64,000 bases of DNA from NCBI GenBank assembly GCA_013397865.1, contig VZTI01005062.1:633582-697581 (forward strand). Direction: 5' to 3'. Below, in pieces: positions 12,536 to 25,847 of the stretch. The notes beneath the pieces were generated by a model. That model saw only the letters and a list, made by a program, of their open reading frames with translations, searched no databases and was not told where the DNA came from. Every line of letters starts with the position of its first letter. Within the stretch, counting starts at the first letter, position 1. The position numbers and the translations under genes were made by a program. Origin of the DNA: Struthidea cinerea (taxonomy: Eukaryota > Chordata > Aves > Passeriformes > Corcoracidae).

Positions 12536-14046
12536 ATGTAGATTTCGCTAAACTGAACATGTGTTGATCACAAAAATCAACCTATCTGAACCAGTGTGAA
12601 TGCACTTGTCTCCCAAGCATGAATCTAAGCAGTTGGTTGAGTGTGGCTTACTTGGAGTGGTTGCTCCCACACTTTGACGTTTGCTTTTTTAAATTTTAGT
12701 TTACATTTGTGAATGACAGAATTAGGAGAAGAGAACAAATCACGATATTGCTTGTTAGCTGAAATAACCTGTATTTTCCTTCTTGCTCTGTAAGAAGGCA
12801 TCTTGACGTCTTGCTGCTTTGTTTTTCCCCTTGGCCTCTCAGAGAGCAAGGAAGCAGCGTGGAGGTAGTTTGGGATACCTGCTGACTTCATTGCTCCTGC
12901 CACCAACATCTGGAGTTGAATCCAGACTGTTTAAGGAGAATTAGAATAACCAGGCAATGGCTGATAACTTGTCTAGATCTAGAAAGCTGAATAAACAGAA
13001 GGAAAAAAAAAAACCTGTGTTGGTGGAATGGAAATCAGGTGAGCCATGACAGGCACAGGGAAAGATTCGTCTGCCAGGGCACAGAGATCATTAAAAGCAG
13101 AGGAACACCAGGGAAGACCGAGGCTGGGGAACTGAGCTGCTAGAGCTGCAACAGCACACCAAAAGCAGGACAAATATGAAAGACAACAGCCCCAGAGACC
13201 TGAAATACTCAGCAGTGTTGCCTTTGTAATGCAAGTACTCTCCTACTCCGTCTGCCTCTGAAGGGCCCTCCTGTCAGGCTGAACAGAGAAGAAAGCCAGA
13301 GGTACAAGAATCCTTGGCTGCTCTGCTGCAGTGATCACTGAAGAGTTCAGCCAGACCACACCGGCCCTCAGGGGCTTTGTGCTAAGAGCCATCCACGGCC
13401 ACTGAACCCAGGAACTCATGCTTACACATGCCTGGAATTTCTCCAGCTAAGGAAAAGTTTCATTCCACTTCTTTGAAGACATTTAGGAAAGCTTATTCTT
13501 AGGCTAGAGATGTTTTTGAAAGAGAGAGTTCATGGCCAGCTTGTTTAAGTAGTAAAGCTTTCTTCTGAAAGAGAGAAGCCTTCAGTTTCTGATTTCTCTG
13601 CGTGCATGATGGGTAGAGTGTTTCATTATCCTAAGTGCTCCTCTAAGGCAGGTGTACTTGGTTTATGGAATGAAACTAAATTGTCGTATCTTTTTCCAAT
13701 GCCAGCTACATTATTTCTGCAAAACTTAAACTGTATCTCTGCGCCTAGGATGCATGCAAATAATGCAGAAATGGTAAAAAGAAAGGAAGAAAAATTATTT
13801 TCCTATACCTTACTCTTTATTTTACCAGAAAACACAATCAGCGCTACCATGTACAAGTATAATATTCCCTGGGTAAAGCAGCACTGTGCTGCATCTATCT
13901 ATTTATTGCACAGTAAATGAATATGGGCTGGGCGAGTGCCGCATGAGAGCTGCTCAGGAGCGGTGCAACACTGCCACCATGTGCTCTGCACCGAGAACTG
14001 GTTTCACGGAGCCAGGGCAGTTACCCTCCTTTCTGCGCTGTTTTAC

Positions 14047-14072
14047 AGAAAAAAGAAAAAGAAAAAAAAAAT
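14047..14072. repeat. A-rich low-complexity tract
   Basis: AGAAAAAAGAAAAAG-type sequence followed by a run of A. No SINE or LINE body precedes it that I recognise. Confidence 0.7.
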
Positions 14073-17000
14073 AAGGGTAAGTAAGTCATCTCTCCCCAAC
14101 AAAAATTTTGTTTTACTGTGGATTTAGGCACTGGGAAACTATGTCTGGAGCATTGCCCATCGGCACCAGTCTCTTTAGAGAGTCAGCCAGCAGGCAGCAC
14201 ACTTGGGAGTCTCCTATTGGTCTGTTGTTCTCGTGGGGCACAGGAATTGCATTAGGAATTAATGATCCCAGGCTTAAGTGGAAAATTCAAGAACTGAAAT
14301 AGATCAGGAGGGAGTGGTTTTTTCTAAAAATACCTTACTTCTTTAACATTTTTGCTGAAACTGCCAAGCAGCATCTTTCCTAGAGTAATCCAATGAAAAT
14401 CACATTCTAGTTACAGTGGGAATGATTAGCCATACACGATTGCCTCTAAGGATCAGTGACATTTTCAATCACCTTCGACACAACCTTGGTCTTTTTCAGA
14501 GGGGCTAGGTCTTGACTAAGTGTGATGCTGATCTCAGCACTAATAGAATTCACAAACAATCTATCTTTGCCTTTCAACAAGGATAGAATGTAATTTTTTT
14601 CCTCTTGATGAAAAAGGCTAAACATTAAACATAGAACCTCAGTGCAATCAAACTGCAGTAGAGTGAAGGCATACTATGCTTTTGGTATTTTTCACTTGGG
14701 AGAACTAAAGAAGTACATAAATGTGTGGTGTCTGCGATGGTAGGAAAGACAAATTTAAATAACAAAGAAGAAACAAGGTTTTTTTGTTTCATAATCTGAA
14801 TTGATGCGAAGGTGGAGGGCTACGTGGAACCATTCATGCCACAGACACAAAAAGCAAATATGTGTTTGTACCAGCAGTGTGGATACATTTACTGACCACA
14901 CACAGTCAATCAAGCCTGACCACCACGGTCAAGATCACTGAAGCTACAGTCCCCAGCTGGTCCAGAAGACAGGCAGCAAACCTGCTGGAACCAGGGAGGG
15001 GCAGGTACTGAGCTGGCCCTTTCACCCTACTGACACCCTCAGTGAGTCACAAGCAAATCTGAAACATATCCTCGAGGAAGTGAATCTTTACTGAATTACC
15101 TGGCACAAATTGCACTTCTCTACCTAATGCCAGGCAGTGTCATGCAGCCATTCCGGTTCCTGGCTTTGCCGTTCTGGTCAAAACTAAATATTTTTATTGG
15201 TACACAAGACTAGAGAGTGCATCTGACAGCACTCCTTGCATACTGTTGTTTTCCAGCCCAATTCTGTCACAATTCAGAATGTTAATTATGAAATCTAAGA
15301 CCTCTAACTAAATTAAACGTCTAATAATGCAGAACATACTAGCTCAGAATTTACCAGTCCTGTGGTACAGTGCTCACAGCCATGGTTTTGCACCTCTGAA
15401 ATTCATTTCTAGTACAGATTCTCCTTCACACTGCTGCTAGAAAGCTTCCTATCCCATCTCAAGTATTTCCAGAAGCATAGTTACTAGCTTCCTTTGATAA
15501 ACAAATCCCTCATCAGCTGGCCCTTCTCTAAGAAACCAGAAAGAACAGAGAGCATGCAATGAGAGTGCTGTTCCTCATTTTTACAGCTTTTTCTTTTTCA
15601 TTGTTTATGGCCTTGAGACATTAGAGAAATTGTGATAATATTTTATCTGAGTTTAGACAGTTATGAGTGAATTCATGAGAGATTCACTGGTGATGGACCC
15701 TTTCCTTTATTACTCAGCTCTTGGGTATTTGATTCTACAGCTCACCAGAGAAGACCTAGCCCACCTCAGCATGAAAAGCAGGATGCAGGCAAATACATCC
15801 CCAGCAGACAAGATCCATCAGGGAAAGTGATGTGACCCAGTTGTACTAGTTCAGCAAGACAAGGGTATGTCCGATATCAAACAGACATATCAAGAAGATT
15901 CCTAATGTTATTTTCTTTCGACAATACAGTGTAGCATTATAAGAACATGAATGATTTGCAAAAAAAGAAAAATCAAATGTGTTGTTTCTTGTCATATTTA
16001 GAACACTTGAATTAAAATTGTCATTTAAAAATCCTCTTCGCAGCAAACACTACAAATGTAATCGTTTTCAGCTTGATGCAAAAATTGGTTTCAGAAGCAG
16101 CTAGTGCAGCAACTACTCTAGATACTACTACAAATTCCTATCAATAGTTCTTAGCTGCACATGGGTTTGAGGATCATGACAGTACATGACTAGCAGACAA
16201 TCACTTCCACTCCTCATTTCAGTCCAAGACCAATAGAAAATACATCTGAAGCCTGAATATTCCCAAAGTAGGGGCTGTCTTAGGGCTTGAGGGTTTGGGT
16301 TCAGCCCCCAGTGAGGTACAGACTCTGAAATTCCACTGACTCTTCACTGAAATTTTTTTGTTTACTCCATTCAGCCTCTCTCCTATATGAAATGTCCTAA
16401 TAACTTTTATGTCACATGCTCTGCAGTGAATGGATAATTGCGTCAACCCAGCAAGAGCATGACTCACTAAGTGAGCAATATCCATTTTCAACAGGGCAAA
16501 AATATCAGTGTAGACCCACTTAATTGTTCCATGATACAATTTAGCACTGCTACAGCATGTATTACATTAATTAAAATACTTTCCTTCCCGTCAAAGGTAT
16601 AATCAAGGCAATTTTCTTCCAAACATAATCAGAAAACTATGCAAGGAAAGCTTTGCAATATGAGCTATTTTTCATGGGGAGAGTTAATTGATATTCTATC
16701 ATTCTTTCCCCTTTGGGATTCAAATGAAGCTTTACCAAAGTTGTTGCTCTTTTATATGTAATTGGTCCACTTGAACTTTTAGAGTTTACCTGAAACTAGG
16801 CCAGCAAAATACGTTTTTGCTCTCCTTCTTCTGAGAGATTGTATCAACAATCATTAAAAGAAAAATTGCCTAGAGGTCACAGAAAACTCCAGAGTGCTTA
16901 AAACAATTAACATTTATAACAGAGGAACTGTACTGTGAGGTGGCAATCAGTTTCCTATTGAATACATCAGCAAACATCTTTCTGAATCTTAATAATATAG

Positions 17001-20000
17001 GGGTGGTTTGAAGAAACATACATTTTTATTTCCTCAGGGCTTGGCACCAGAGGAAAAATTCCATCTGGAAAAGAAAGGTTGGGGAAGGTGAACTGAAAAG
17101 CAAAATTGAACACTGTTACACCAACAAGCAGTAATCAATCTAGATGTTGGTATTCTCCCTTAGTCATTCCTTTGGGGAGGGCAGGGTGAGGCAGGATTAC
17201 ATGGAGGCTTCTTTAGCAACAGAAAATAAACAAAAACTCCCTTCTCCTCGGGAGAGTCTCTTGGTAAGATGCAGCTCCCTGGAAGTGTGCCAGAGAATTG
17301 GCAGCATCATACAAGAGCCCAGCTACAGAAGACAGGGAGTGTCCATGTATTTGCTGCGTTGATTCTGACAGAGCTACAGTGGGATGGGAGTATCAAGAGG
17401 AATTGGTAGTGACCAAAAGACAGACTATTTTGAAGTTGACTGAACTGAGTTTTGCTCTGAATTATTTCAACCAGCAGCACCTCCCTGATTTGGGTAGAAC
17501 AAATGCTTCACAAAAATACCAGCTTACCCCAATATGCATCCACTGAAATTGACAGATGGTCAGCCAAAGGGTTTCGACAGCTTCTTCAGCTCTCAGTATG
17601 GAGAAGATTCCCTTTTCCTGTTGAGAAATGTAGCAATGCCATAGTTCTCTGTACCCTATATTATATTGATTGCTGTATAGTAGCAGCTGAGACCAATAAA
17701 GGCAAGGAGAGAAAACAGTAAAAGAAGCATGCCCTGCAAATACAGATCTTATGGAGCTTTTGGATTCTGGAAAAAAAATTAACTTCATTTATTCCAAAGT
17801 AAGATCAAATGTCATGTCACTTACTTCAGCAAAGAGCTCAAGGCTGAGCCATGCAGTCATGAGCCAAAGATCTACATATAGACACAGGTTTTCTCAAAGC
17901 CCTTATGGGGTTCTGATCCAACATTCCACTTCCAAATTCTAATCTAAGTCACCTTTTTAAGAACAGAAAAAAAAAAAGCCATCTCTCCTATCTTACTGTG
18001 CAATTGTAATGCAATGAGACTGTTCAAAAAAAGCAGAATATTTAAATAATATATCATTGCTCATTTCTGCAAATGCTGTCAGTGATGCTTCACAAATGGG
18101 CTGCCAGCCTGTGTACAAATCAAGACTTGGTAGAGATGCTCCGGAACTAAAGCAACCAGACTGAACCTGCTTCACTAAACTGAACCATCCTTTCTTCCAT
18201 TATAGGAATTGGAACTCAAGACAAAACAATCTTAACAAGCAAAATTTTTCAAACCTCAACCATTCATTCTCATGTGCCTTAATCTTGGAGGAAAAATATT
18301 AATGAAATCCAGCTCCTGGGTGATGCACTACTCTGTCCCTACAGCATGTTCTCCAATATTTATTTCCAAATTTCTTTTAATTGACCGTAGCAAATCAGCT
18401 CCACCAAGTTCTCTTCGTGATACTTGCAGAGTCTAGTGAATCTGACTTTCAGCAAGCTGTTTTTCCTAAATTTAACATTACTTAATTTTATTTCATTCTT
18501 AATTTCATCACTTCTGTTCAGAGCACTAAAAGTCATGGTTATTTTAGTATCATCTTTGAAGGATGTCTTTGATCTGTTGATTCTGGGGCAGAGAGTGAAA
18601 AGTATCAAAAGAATATACATTTCAAAAACTAAATTTTGGGAGGTATAGGATTACAAGCAGTGCCAGATAAACACTCATTTGCACATTTGTGAGCAGAGCC
18701 CAATCCTGTCAGTTAGTAAATGCTATCAGTTGTGAGCACCTTGCAAAACACATCCCATAATGAATACTAGTTTTGGTTAGCTTGCTTGCCAGCACCTTCA
18801 TATGCGGGGGTTTGGGGGTGCAGTGGGGAGGGGTGATATTCAGCTGGCTCTTTTCACAACCAAGCTTCTCACACAAACATTGCAAAGGAATCAAAAGCAA
18901 AGTATCAAGCATCACACTCGGAGCACAAGCAATGTTTGGCTGCTCAGCCAACCTCTCTTCCCACTATACCGCTCTTCTTCCCGCTCTAAGCAGAAGGATA
19001 CCCACTGGGCCATTGGGGTTTTCTACAGTTTATATTACTAATGTTCACAAATGGGAAATAAATCCGTGGAATTCAGGCAATGTGTCACAACCCGAAACAA
19101 AGAGCCTTAAACGGATCACGATTTTGTTGTGGGAAATGTTGTTCAGCTAATGAAAGCTGTCAGTATTTTTGACAGTCTGGATTTTGAACTATGTTAGTTA
19201 AGAGAATCCTTGGTGAGCAGAGGAGACAAAGTGTAAGCAGCTGATTTAAACAAAGGCAATTTGGAATTAAATTTTCATTCAATAAGTAGGCTGACCATTA
19301 TTTGTATTTTCCTGATTGATTGTTTTGACAGCTTTGCAAATGCTGAGCTTGAGCATGAAATGCTAACCGTGCTTTGATGCTTCCTGGCCCACACACCAGC
19401 CTTCCATATTTTTTACTTTAAAATTTTATCCAGCAGGAAAGTAGCTCATTGGATTAGTGTAGTGTCAACTTCTGGAAAGCTAGTTGCAAAACTGATATAG
19501 GAAAGACAAAATCAAAAATAAGGAAAAGAGGATGAAAAATGCATTCCAGCATTTCTCTCTCAAGCACCAAATGTGCAATCTGCAGCAAATCTAAATGGCA
19601 GAATCAAGACTTTAGGTAATCAGTAGAATTTGTCCTCTTGCTAAGTTATTCTGAGGAGCATAAGCAACATAATAAATGACACTTGCTTCTTTCTAAGAAT
19701 TATGCACATCATATTGCACCTTACAAGTTTTTATACATATGGACATAAAAGCAGACAGATTCAAGAAAACTTAGAGCTTACTTGCTACAAGCAGACACCT
19801 GCTCTCCAGAAACTGCCACCAGAATCCTCAACCACAACAGCCACATAAGAACAAACTCTGTTGTAACATATGATAGAATGAGGCTAAAGCCTTAATTTAT
19901 GATGTTAGCACTGCCACAAAATATACTGAAGAATCTGACACAAATTTTAATCTCATTTTAATGGCTCAAGAGATAACTGTGTTGTAAATCCACATGAATA

Positions 20001-20879
20001 ACAAAATGATTACACTAATTTTTCAGCTGGGCATTCAAAGGCTTTCAAGAATTGAATGAAGTCAACAAAATATTTTAGTATGGTTCACTCTCTAGAAAAA
20101 TAACATTTTCCTTTTAATTCTACTATCTTTAGAGTCCTTTTACCCATTACCTTCCTACAGAGTGCAGTTATGCCAGTTTTCACATTTCGTTGGTTCTTTT
20201 TATATAGGCAGGTTCCTCATTGCTTTGGGTTTTTTAGTTCATATCAGTAGTACGTGGTTGCTAGAGAAATGTTTGGTTAGTGATTTTTTTAAAGTTAAGC
20301 ATCTACTTCCCCAAAGTTTGGGAATATTCAGATCAAAGAGAGCTTTGAATACAAAGAGAAAGAGTTTCTACAATCTGAAATTCAGTGTGAAGTTAGATTC
20401 AGGAATCTTGTTCAGATCTATCTTTCCTTACTCTTTTGGAAAGTGTATGTGGAGAGATGTACTGAACAAGACACCACAGAGTACATAAAATTAAAGATCA
20501 TTAATCAGGGGAATTTTATTATCTGTCCTTTTTGGAAGTGCTGTAAATGAGACAAATATTCCTGCATTTTCATAAGGCATTAAAATTGATTTCCATTTTA
20601 ACTGTGGGGCACTGCAATTGCAAATAAAGTAGCTTGTCTATAAAAATGACAGTACCTTTTAACACTTGCTTTTCTTCTTACAAACTTGTCACAGACAAGC
20701 ACTAAAACCATCTTCAGTCTAACTTGTGGTATTCACAGCCCATACACCTGCGAGCTGGCTTAGAGTATCTTGCCAGCAAAACACAAGGTGCCACCTCCAA
20801 CAGCTAGCAATCAAAAAATTTACCAAACTCACCGTCTTTTGAGATGTTCTACAATTTAATACCATTACAGAGAAAACTG

Positions 20880-21270
20880 TCTGCCTTGTTTTCCCAAGGG
20901 ATGTGCAGATATTTGGCACCTGGGAGAGCTGCATGTGCCCAGGACTGGCAAAGGCAGCCAGCTCCCAGCGAGAGGAGCCTGGGACAGATGTGACACCCCA
21001 GGCCCACCTGTGCTAACTGACAGCTGGCCACAAGAAAGCACTCCACGGTGGGAATGCCCTGTGCTGGCACCAGCGCTTGGCTCTGTGGCCAGGGAGCCGC
21101 TTCCTGAGGCCAGCAGAACCCTGAGCGGGGTTTCCTCACCTCACTCGGGGATTTGGAAACGCAGGGGCTGAGCTGCAGCCTGGGAAGGAGGGTGGTGAGC
21201 TGCCTGCTCAGCACGGCCCAGAAAGGGAACGGGGTCCAAGGAGTCTCTGCCCCAACACTTGTGAGCCACG
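20880..21270. other. GC-rich block of unknown nature
   Basis: About 400 bases that are clearly richer in G+C than the AT-rich surroundings. The longest gap-free open frame of the window, 185 codons on the minus strand (20849-21406), crosses it. I recognise no domain, and its composition (Pro, Cys, Trp, Ser-rich) is what a non-coding GC-rich sequence would give. It may be an unrecognised repeat or a regulatory island. Confidence 0.4.
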
Positions 21271-24200
21271 TCTTCAGAAGTGGAACATTCACTACTGATG
21301 TAACACAAATTTGTGCTGAACAGAGGTGAACAGCCACTTGGCTAAACTGTACTGGAGCGTGCATGGAGCCCCAGCACAAGACTGCTGCTTCAGCTCCTTT
21401 GGTCAATGTACCTGAATTGTCTCACGGTCTCTTTGCAGGGCTGTGAAAATGCATACCCTTGTGGGACTGCGCTACTGCTTAGACTCCAGAGTGAAAATCA
21501 AGGTAGAGGACAACAGGAGATAAATCAGCCTGCTATCCAAGCAGACAGTTTTATACCAAATGTCTGTTTACCCACACTATGATGTAAATGAAGTTGCTGA
21601 GCAACCAAGAATTTGGTCCAATTTTTACTTCTGCATTTAAAGTAGCATCACTGAGAGTCTACCTTTGTAAGAAGGTGTATGTTTCTACAAAGGATGTCAG
21701 ATATTTTAAAAACAGTTCCAAGATAAAGCAAAGTCCACTTCCAATCCTTGCCAAGACACAGAGGGAAAAAAAAAACCCTTTAAAGGAGGTCAGAATCTTT
21801 AGTAGTTATGCATGTAATCAAGTTGCATGATTTGCACAGGACTTGAAAATATATGTGGTATTTTTGTTAAAGCAAAAAGCAATGTTCTAAGAACACACAA
21901 CTACAGAAACTCCGGAATTACCTGTGTAGTATCTCAACAGTTACAAGATACGTTTTTTTACATTTCATTTCCATTGGCTCTTCATTTAAATCTTTTCCCA
22001 TAATGATAATGGGTCATATACATAACTATATATTCAATGGAGTTAAATCAGGAATTGATTTGGCTCCATATTCTTTCAGCTAAGACTGTAAATACCAGAC
22101 TCCTGTCTGCTCTGTATGAATACAAATGGCCTCAGTGGAGTTCTGACAGTTTATAGCAGCAGAAAATCAAGGCCAGAGGATCAAAGAGTCTTTTCCATAA
22201 GAGCAGGGATTTGTTTCCACGCCATCTTCTTCATAAGGTTCTGAATTATCTGGTGGGTACTCTCCATACTAAAATTATTTTCCTTCAGTGGCATTGTGTG
22301 TATACAAGTGTATACCAGGATACCTCTGTGCATTAATAGAAATATATTTATACCCGTAACAACGTCTGAGTCAGGTTCATCTGCATCTCTTTTAATTTCT
22401 TCAGTCTTTATCTCGTTCTTCCACAACCATTATCGCAACAAATAATTACTCCTCCTTTTACAGTCATGAGAAGTGAACATTAACCCTGAACATTAACAAT
22501 ATCCAAGCTTTCACCTCAGCCAGCCAAGGAAACAACCCTTCAGTTTCCTGCCCCGGTGGAAGGATAATTTTACTTCCCATAAAATTCAAAGAGTTCCTAA
22601 AACTCAAAAGAGTTCCTCCCCGTAAGTGAGGATCCACCAAGACTGTGGAGAGAAACAGTCAGTATCCTTCTGGCAGCACCAAAAGTAGCAACAAGTTCAA
22701 TATGGATAAGCTCACTGACTGACAAGGATGCACATGTCTACTGCACTTTAGACATCAATGAAGTCATGAATACAAAGGGATTAGGGAGATGCACCACACA
22801 GCCTTCACTTCCAATGGGTTCACCCCATGTCAGAGATTTTGCAGTTCAAAATCCTTGTCAGTGTGCTAGGGACAAAACTGTTCCCTACTGCAGCAGCCCC
22901 TAAGTCGATCCCAAGCAGCACTCCAAGTTTCCTGTTCCATGTGAGAGTTTTGCCTTTAATTCTTTTGGAAAACAGGAAACAGGTTTAGAAAAGGCCATAA
23001 ATAGAAAAGATTAATGTCCCTTGCCAACCCCTGCTGAAAATATTAAATATTAAAGACAATACAAGCTACAAGAGGAAAAGATATATATTATTCAGACTTC
23101 AAACCACCTCACAAACACTAAAACAATTCCAGGTAACTAACTCCATGAGCAAGTATAAAATTTAACATGCACATAAAGTATGTTCTTAAAAATGACAACC
23201 TGGTAATGGCTAAGAGGAAAATATGCCTCCTCTGTGAAGGGTAATCAAATGAAAGGTACAAGCCAAAAACAACCACAGGGGCAGGCCAACAAAACGTCAT
23301 GTTCAGAAAATGTAGCCTATATTGCCTAATCTTCACTGTGATATTCATGTCTGTTAACAAAGAGTAAAAATCTAACTCATGAGTGGTGTAAATGTAAGTG
23401 AATTATTCCCATTTCTCTGTGTAAGATGAATGTCACTAAAGAGTTCCAATTTTGTTGGGTATTCTGCAGCAAAGTGTTTCTTTATATCAAAGGAAACCAT
23501 ATAATGACTATACTGAATGACACTTATGGAGCATAATAGGTACTCTGAACATTTGGTAAGAATCATCTGCTTATGAGAGAAGGAACTGAACGGCTGGATG
23601 TATCCCTAATGTATAGTGAAAAAATTGATAATGAAATGAATAGAAAATGCACTTAAGAGATTCCAGAGCTGATTTGGCCTGAAGAAGATTATAAACCCCT
23701 AGACAAGCTTTCTCATGGACTCTCCTGGAAGTAGGATTCCCACAGAACTGATCCACAGTTTGTGTGAGTCACACCTTTCTAAAAAAACCACACACAAGAA
23801 ACACCTAATTCACCATTCCACAAAGCCACAGAAGTTCACCTTTATGGCTGATTCTTTTGTCTGCAGGATAGCAAACTCTGTACAGAGAGGTCTCTCAGAC
23901 AGAAGGTTCCTTACTTTATCTTTGCTATACACACATATGTAAATGAGGTTGTCTCCTTTATTTTTCTGTTGAGGCTTTCAAAGGCTGACCTTGCTATCAT
24001 TGTACAGCACTTCTCCATTTCCTCCTCCCAGATTTGTTATGGAGCTCTTCCAGAACTTACTTCTTACCCTTCTGATTTAAACACATTATCTGTGTCCTTC
24101 AGAAGAAAATGAATTAATAATTAGATCTGTTCAGAAATTTTTAACTTTAAGGCTTCACTGGAAAATTCCAGTTGGATCTAAACCACCTAATTTAAAATAT

Positions 24201-24466
24201 CTTGGGTCCAACAAAACACTTCATTGAATTAAAATAAATTCACATTGAAAAAAAAAGGTTCAGAAAACCCAGGAGAATCTGCTACACAGCCAATTGCAGT
24301 TTAAAAAACATTTTAACTACAGCACAGGCATCTTTTTGAGTGTAGGTGTTAAAAAAAAATTCTCATTACCTTCCACCAGCAAGGTCCTCTACAAACCAGT
24401 TTTTCTAGACAACATACTTGTAATTTTGTATCAGTCTCCTTAAATATCTTCTGTGAGAGTTCTTTC

Positions 24467-24481
24467 TTTTTTTTTTTTTTT
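24467..24481. repeat. T15 homopolymer
   Basis: Uninterrupted run of 15 T. Confidence 0.9.
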
Positions 24482-25224
24482 AATCTCTCTTTTAAATTAT
24501 ATCCCCTAATCAAGGTAAATACCATTCCTCAAAACCAATGCTATTCGGATTTCAGTGGAGCATGATTATGGTTTACAAAATCACTGATCCAGAAAATCTC
24601 CTTTGGAACATCAGAACACCTTTCTTTGCTTTTATAAATTACCAACAATGAAGCAGCCAACCGGCCACAGAGAATTCATCCACAGCCTTTAAGCAAATCT
24701 ATGGTTTGGTTTGGTCAGTCTGCTCAGGCACTCTTCTCATATTTATCATGCTAATCACCCACTTCAGAAATAACGGAGAGAGGCCAAGGACAAAATGCTG
24801 GTCAGTAAACTTTAGTGAATGCAGTTATACCAGAAAACGACCAATAATACAATGCAGCATTGTGATGTTAAACCAAACCTCAGTAGCAAAGCTTCTACAG
24901 TCAGCTGAAAAAAAAGGATTCTAAACTCTTCAGAGAAGGACACGGAGGTGCACTCTCCCATACATATAGCTGACCTTTACTCAACTCCAGCTTGCTGTAT
25001 TTCAGTGATGCAGAGTGTAAGCTACAAGCTGTTATCTGGAATCATCTCCTGTGAAAAAATGTAAAATCTGACAGCCTTTCAATGCCAATTCCTTTAATGG
25101 ATGAGATTGCTATTTTTTCCTCTGTGTGGAAGAGGGGTTTTTTTTGAGCAGTTACTGTTTTAATTTTAGGAGTTGTACCACATCAATTTTGATCAACACA
25201 AAAAGTTTGTTGGAAACAAGATTA

Positions 25225-25230
25225 TTTATT
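25225..25230 (-). terminator. Candidate distal poly(A) signal of IFTAP
   Basis: Minus-strand AATAAA about 465 bases after the stop codon. It is followed downstream by a T/GT-rich stretch (minus strand of about 25188-25215), which resembles a downstream cleavage element, so I favour this site slightly over the one at 25283. Confidence 0.5.
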
Positions 25231-25282
25231 CTTTTGCAGAACTGAAGTAACTCAAAAGACAGAGAAAAAAAATAGTCCCAGA

Positions 25283-25288
25283 TTTATT
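25283..25288 (-). terminator. Candidate proximal poly(A) signal of IFTAP
   Basis: Minus-strand AATAAA (plus TTTATT) about 407 bases after the stop codon. Confidence 0.5.
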
Positions 25289-25694
25289 CATGTATCTCCA
25301 TACATTTAAAGGAAAGAGTTCATAGACCGATTTGTCAGCTGCTGAAAAGCTCTTCATTGTATTACTGAAAGAAGGAGGTAAAAGGCAGCTTTAGGACCAG
25401 CTTTGTATTACTCAGGAGGCGAGTCAGGACCAGATATAAGCAGGAGTAGCCACGATGCTACTCTGAAACACCGGCTTGTTTTGGTCCTATGGAGAGGTCA
25501 CTCCAGCACACCCATCCCGAGCCAGTACAGGCTCCAAGGCACCTTGGCAGAATAAATGACAAATCTCGGGGATGCCATTTACTGGCTGTGCAGATAAGAA
25601 CACTAAATAAGGGTACAATGAGGAGCTACATCTATCCCATAAAAAGGATCATTCCAACAGCCCTGCACAGCACACCTCTGACTCAGTCTTCAGG

Positions 25695-25847
25695 TCATGC
25701 TGATTTGACATCTGTACTTGTTTTCTTCTCTTCAGACAACTCTACAATGGCCTTCAGCTCAGCTTCAGAGAATTTAGGGGTCAGTGCCACGTTGTCATAA
25801 TCAAATTCTTCATCAAGTGAGAATGGTTGAACATCATCGCCCAGTAG
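25695..25847 (-). CDS. IFTAP: IFTAP coding exon 6 (last) with stop codon
   Basis: This 153-base terminal exon encodes residues 176-225 and TGA at 25695-25697. It starts LLGDDVQPFSLDEEFDYDNV and ends TSTDVKSA. The FSLDEEFDYDNV block followed by LTPKFS is the strongest family signature in the window and differs from human at only a few positions. The acceptor is ctcattgcag|CTACTG, phase 0. Strong conservation at the C-terminus suggests this is the main protein-binding surface; that is an inference. Confidence 0.95.
   Translation of the reverse strand, partial: LLGDDVQPFSLDEEFDYDNVALTPKFSEAELKAIVELSEEKKTSTDVKSA

Larger units (their letters stand above)
12536..25204. other. Long intergenic stretch, no gene seen
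   Basis: No exon or RNA gene is recognised. It contains an A-rich tract at about 14047-14072, a GC-rich block at about 20880-21270, and a T15 run at 24467-24481. The right end reaches the likely IFTAP poly(A) site. Confidence 0.55.
25205..25694 (-). other. IFTAP: IFTAP 3' UTR (end estimated)
   Basis: Sequence after the IFTAP stop codon on the minus strand, up to the candidate poly(A) sites. There is no further open frame continuing the gene. The end is estimated from the second AATAAA plus about 20 bases. A plus-strand open frame of 103 codons over this segment has no recognisable product and I treat it as chance. Confidence 0.6.

Noticed and set aside
17462..17788. 108-codon minus-strand open frame
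   Set aside because: No known domain, no splice or promoter context, and competing frames on the other strand; likely chance.
25489..25800. 103-codon plus-strand open frame
   Set aside because: It is antisense to the last IFTAP exon and 3' UTR and has no recognisable features.
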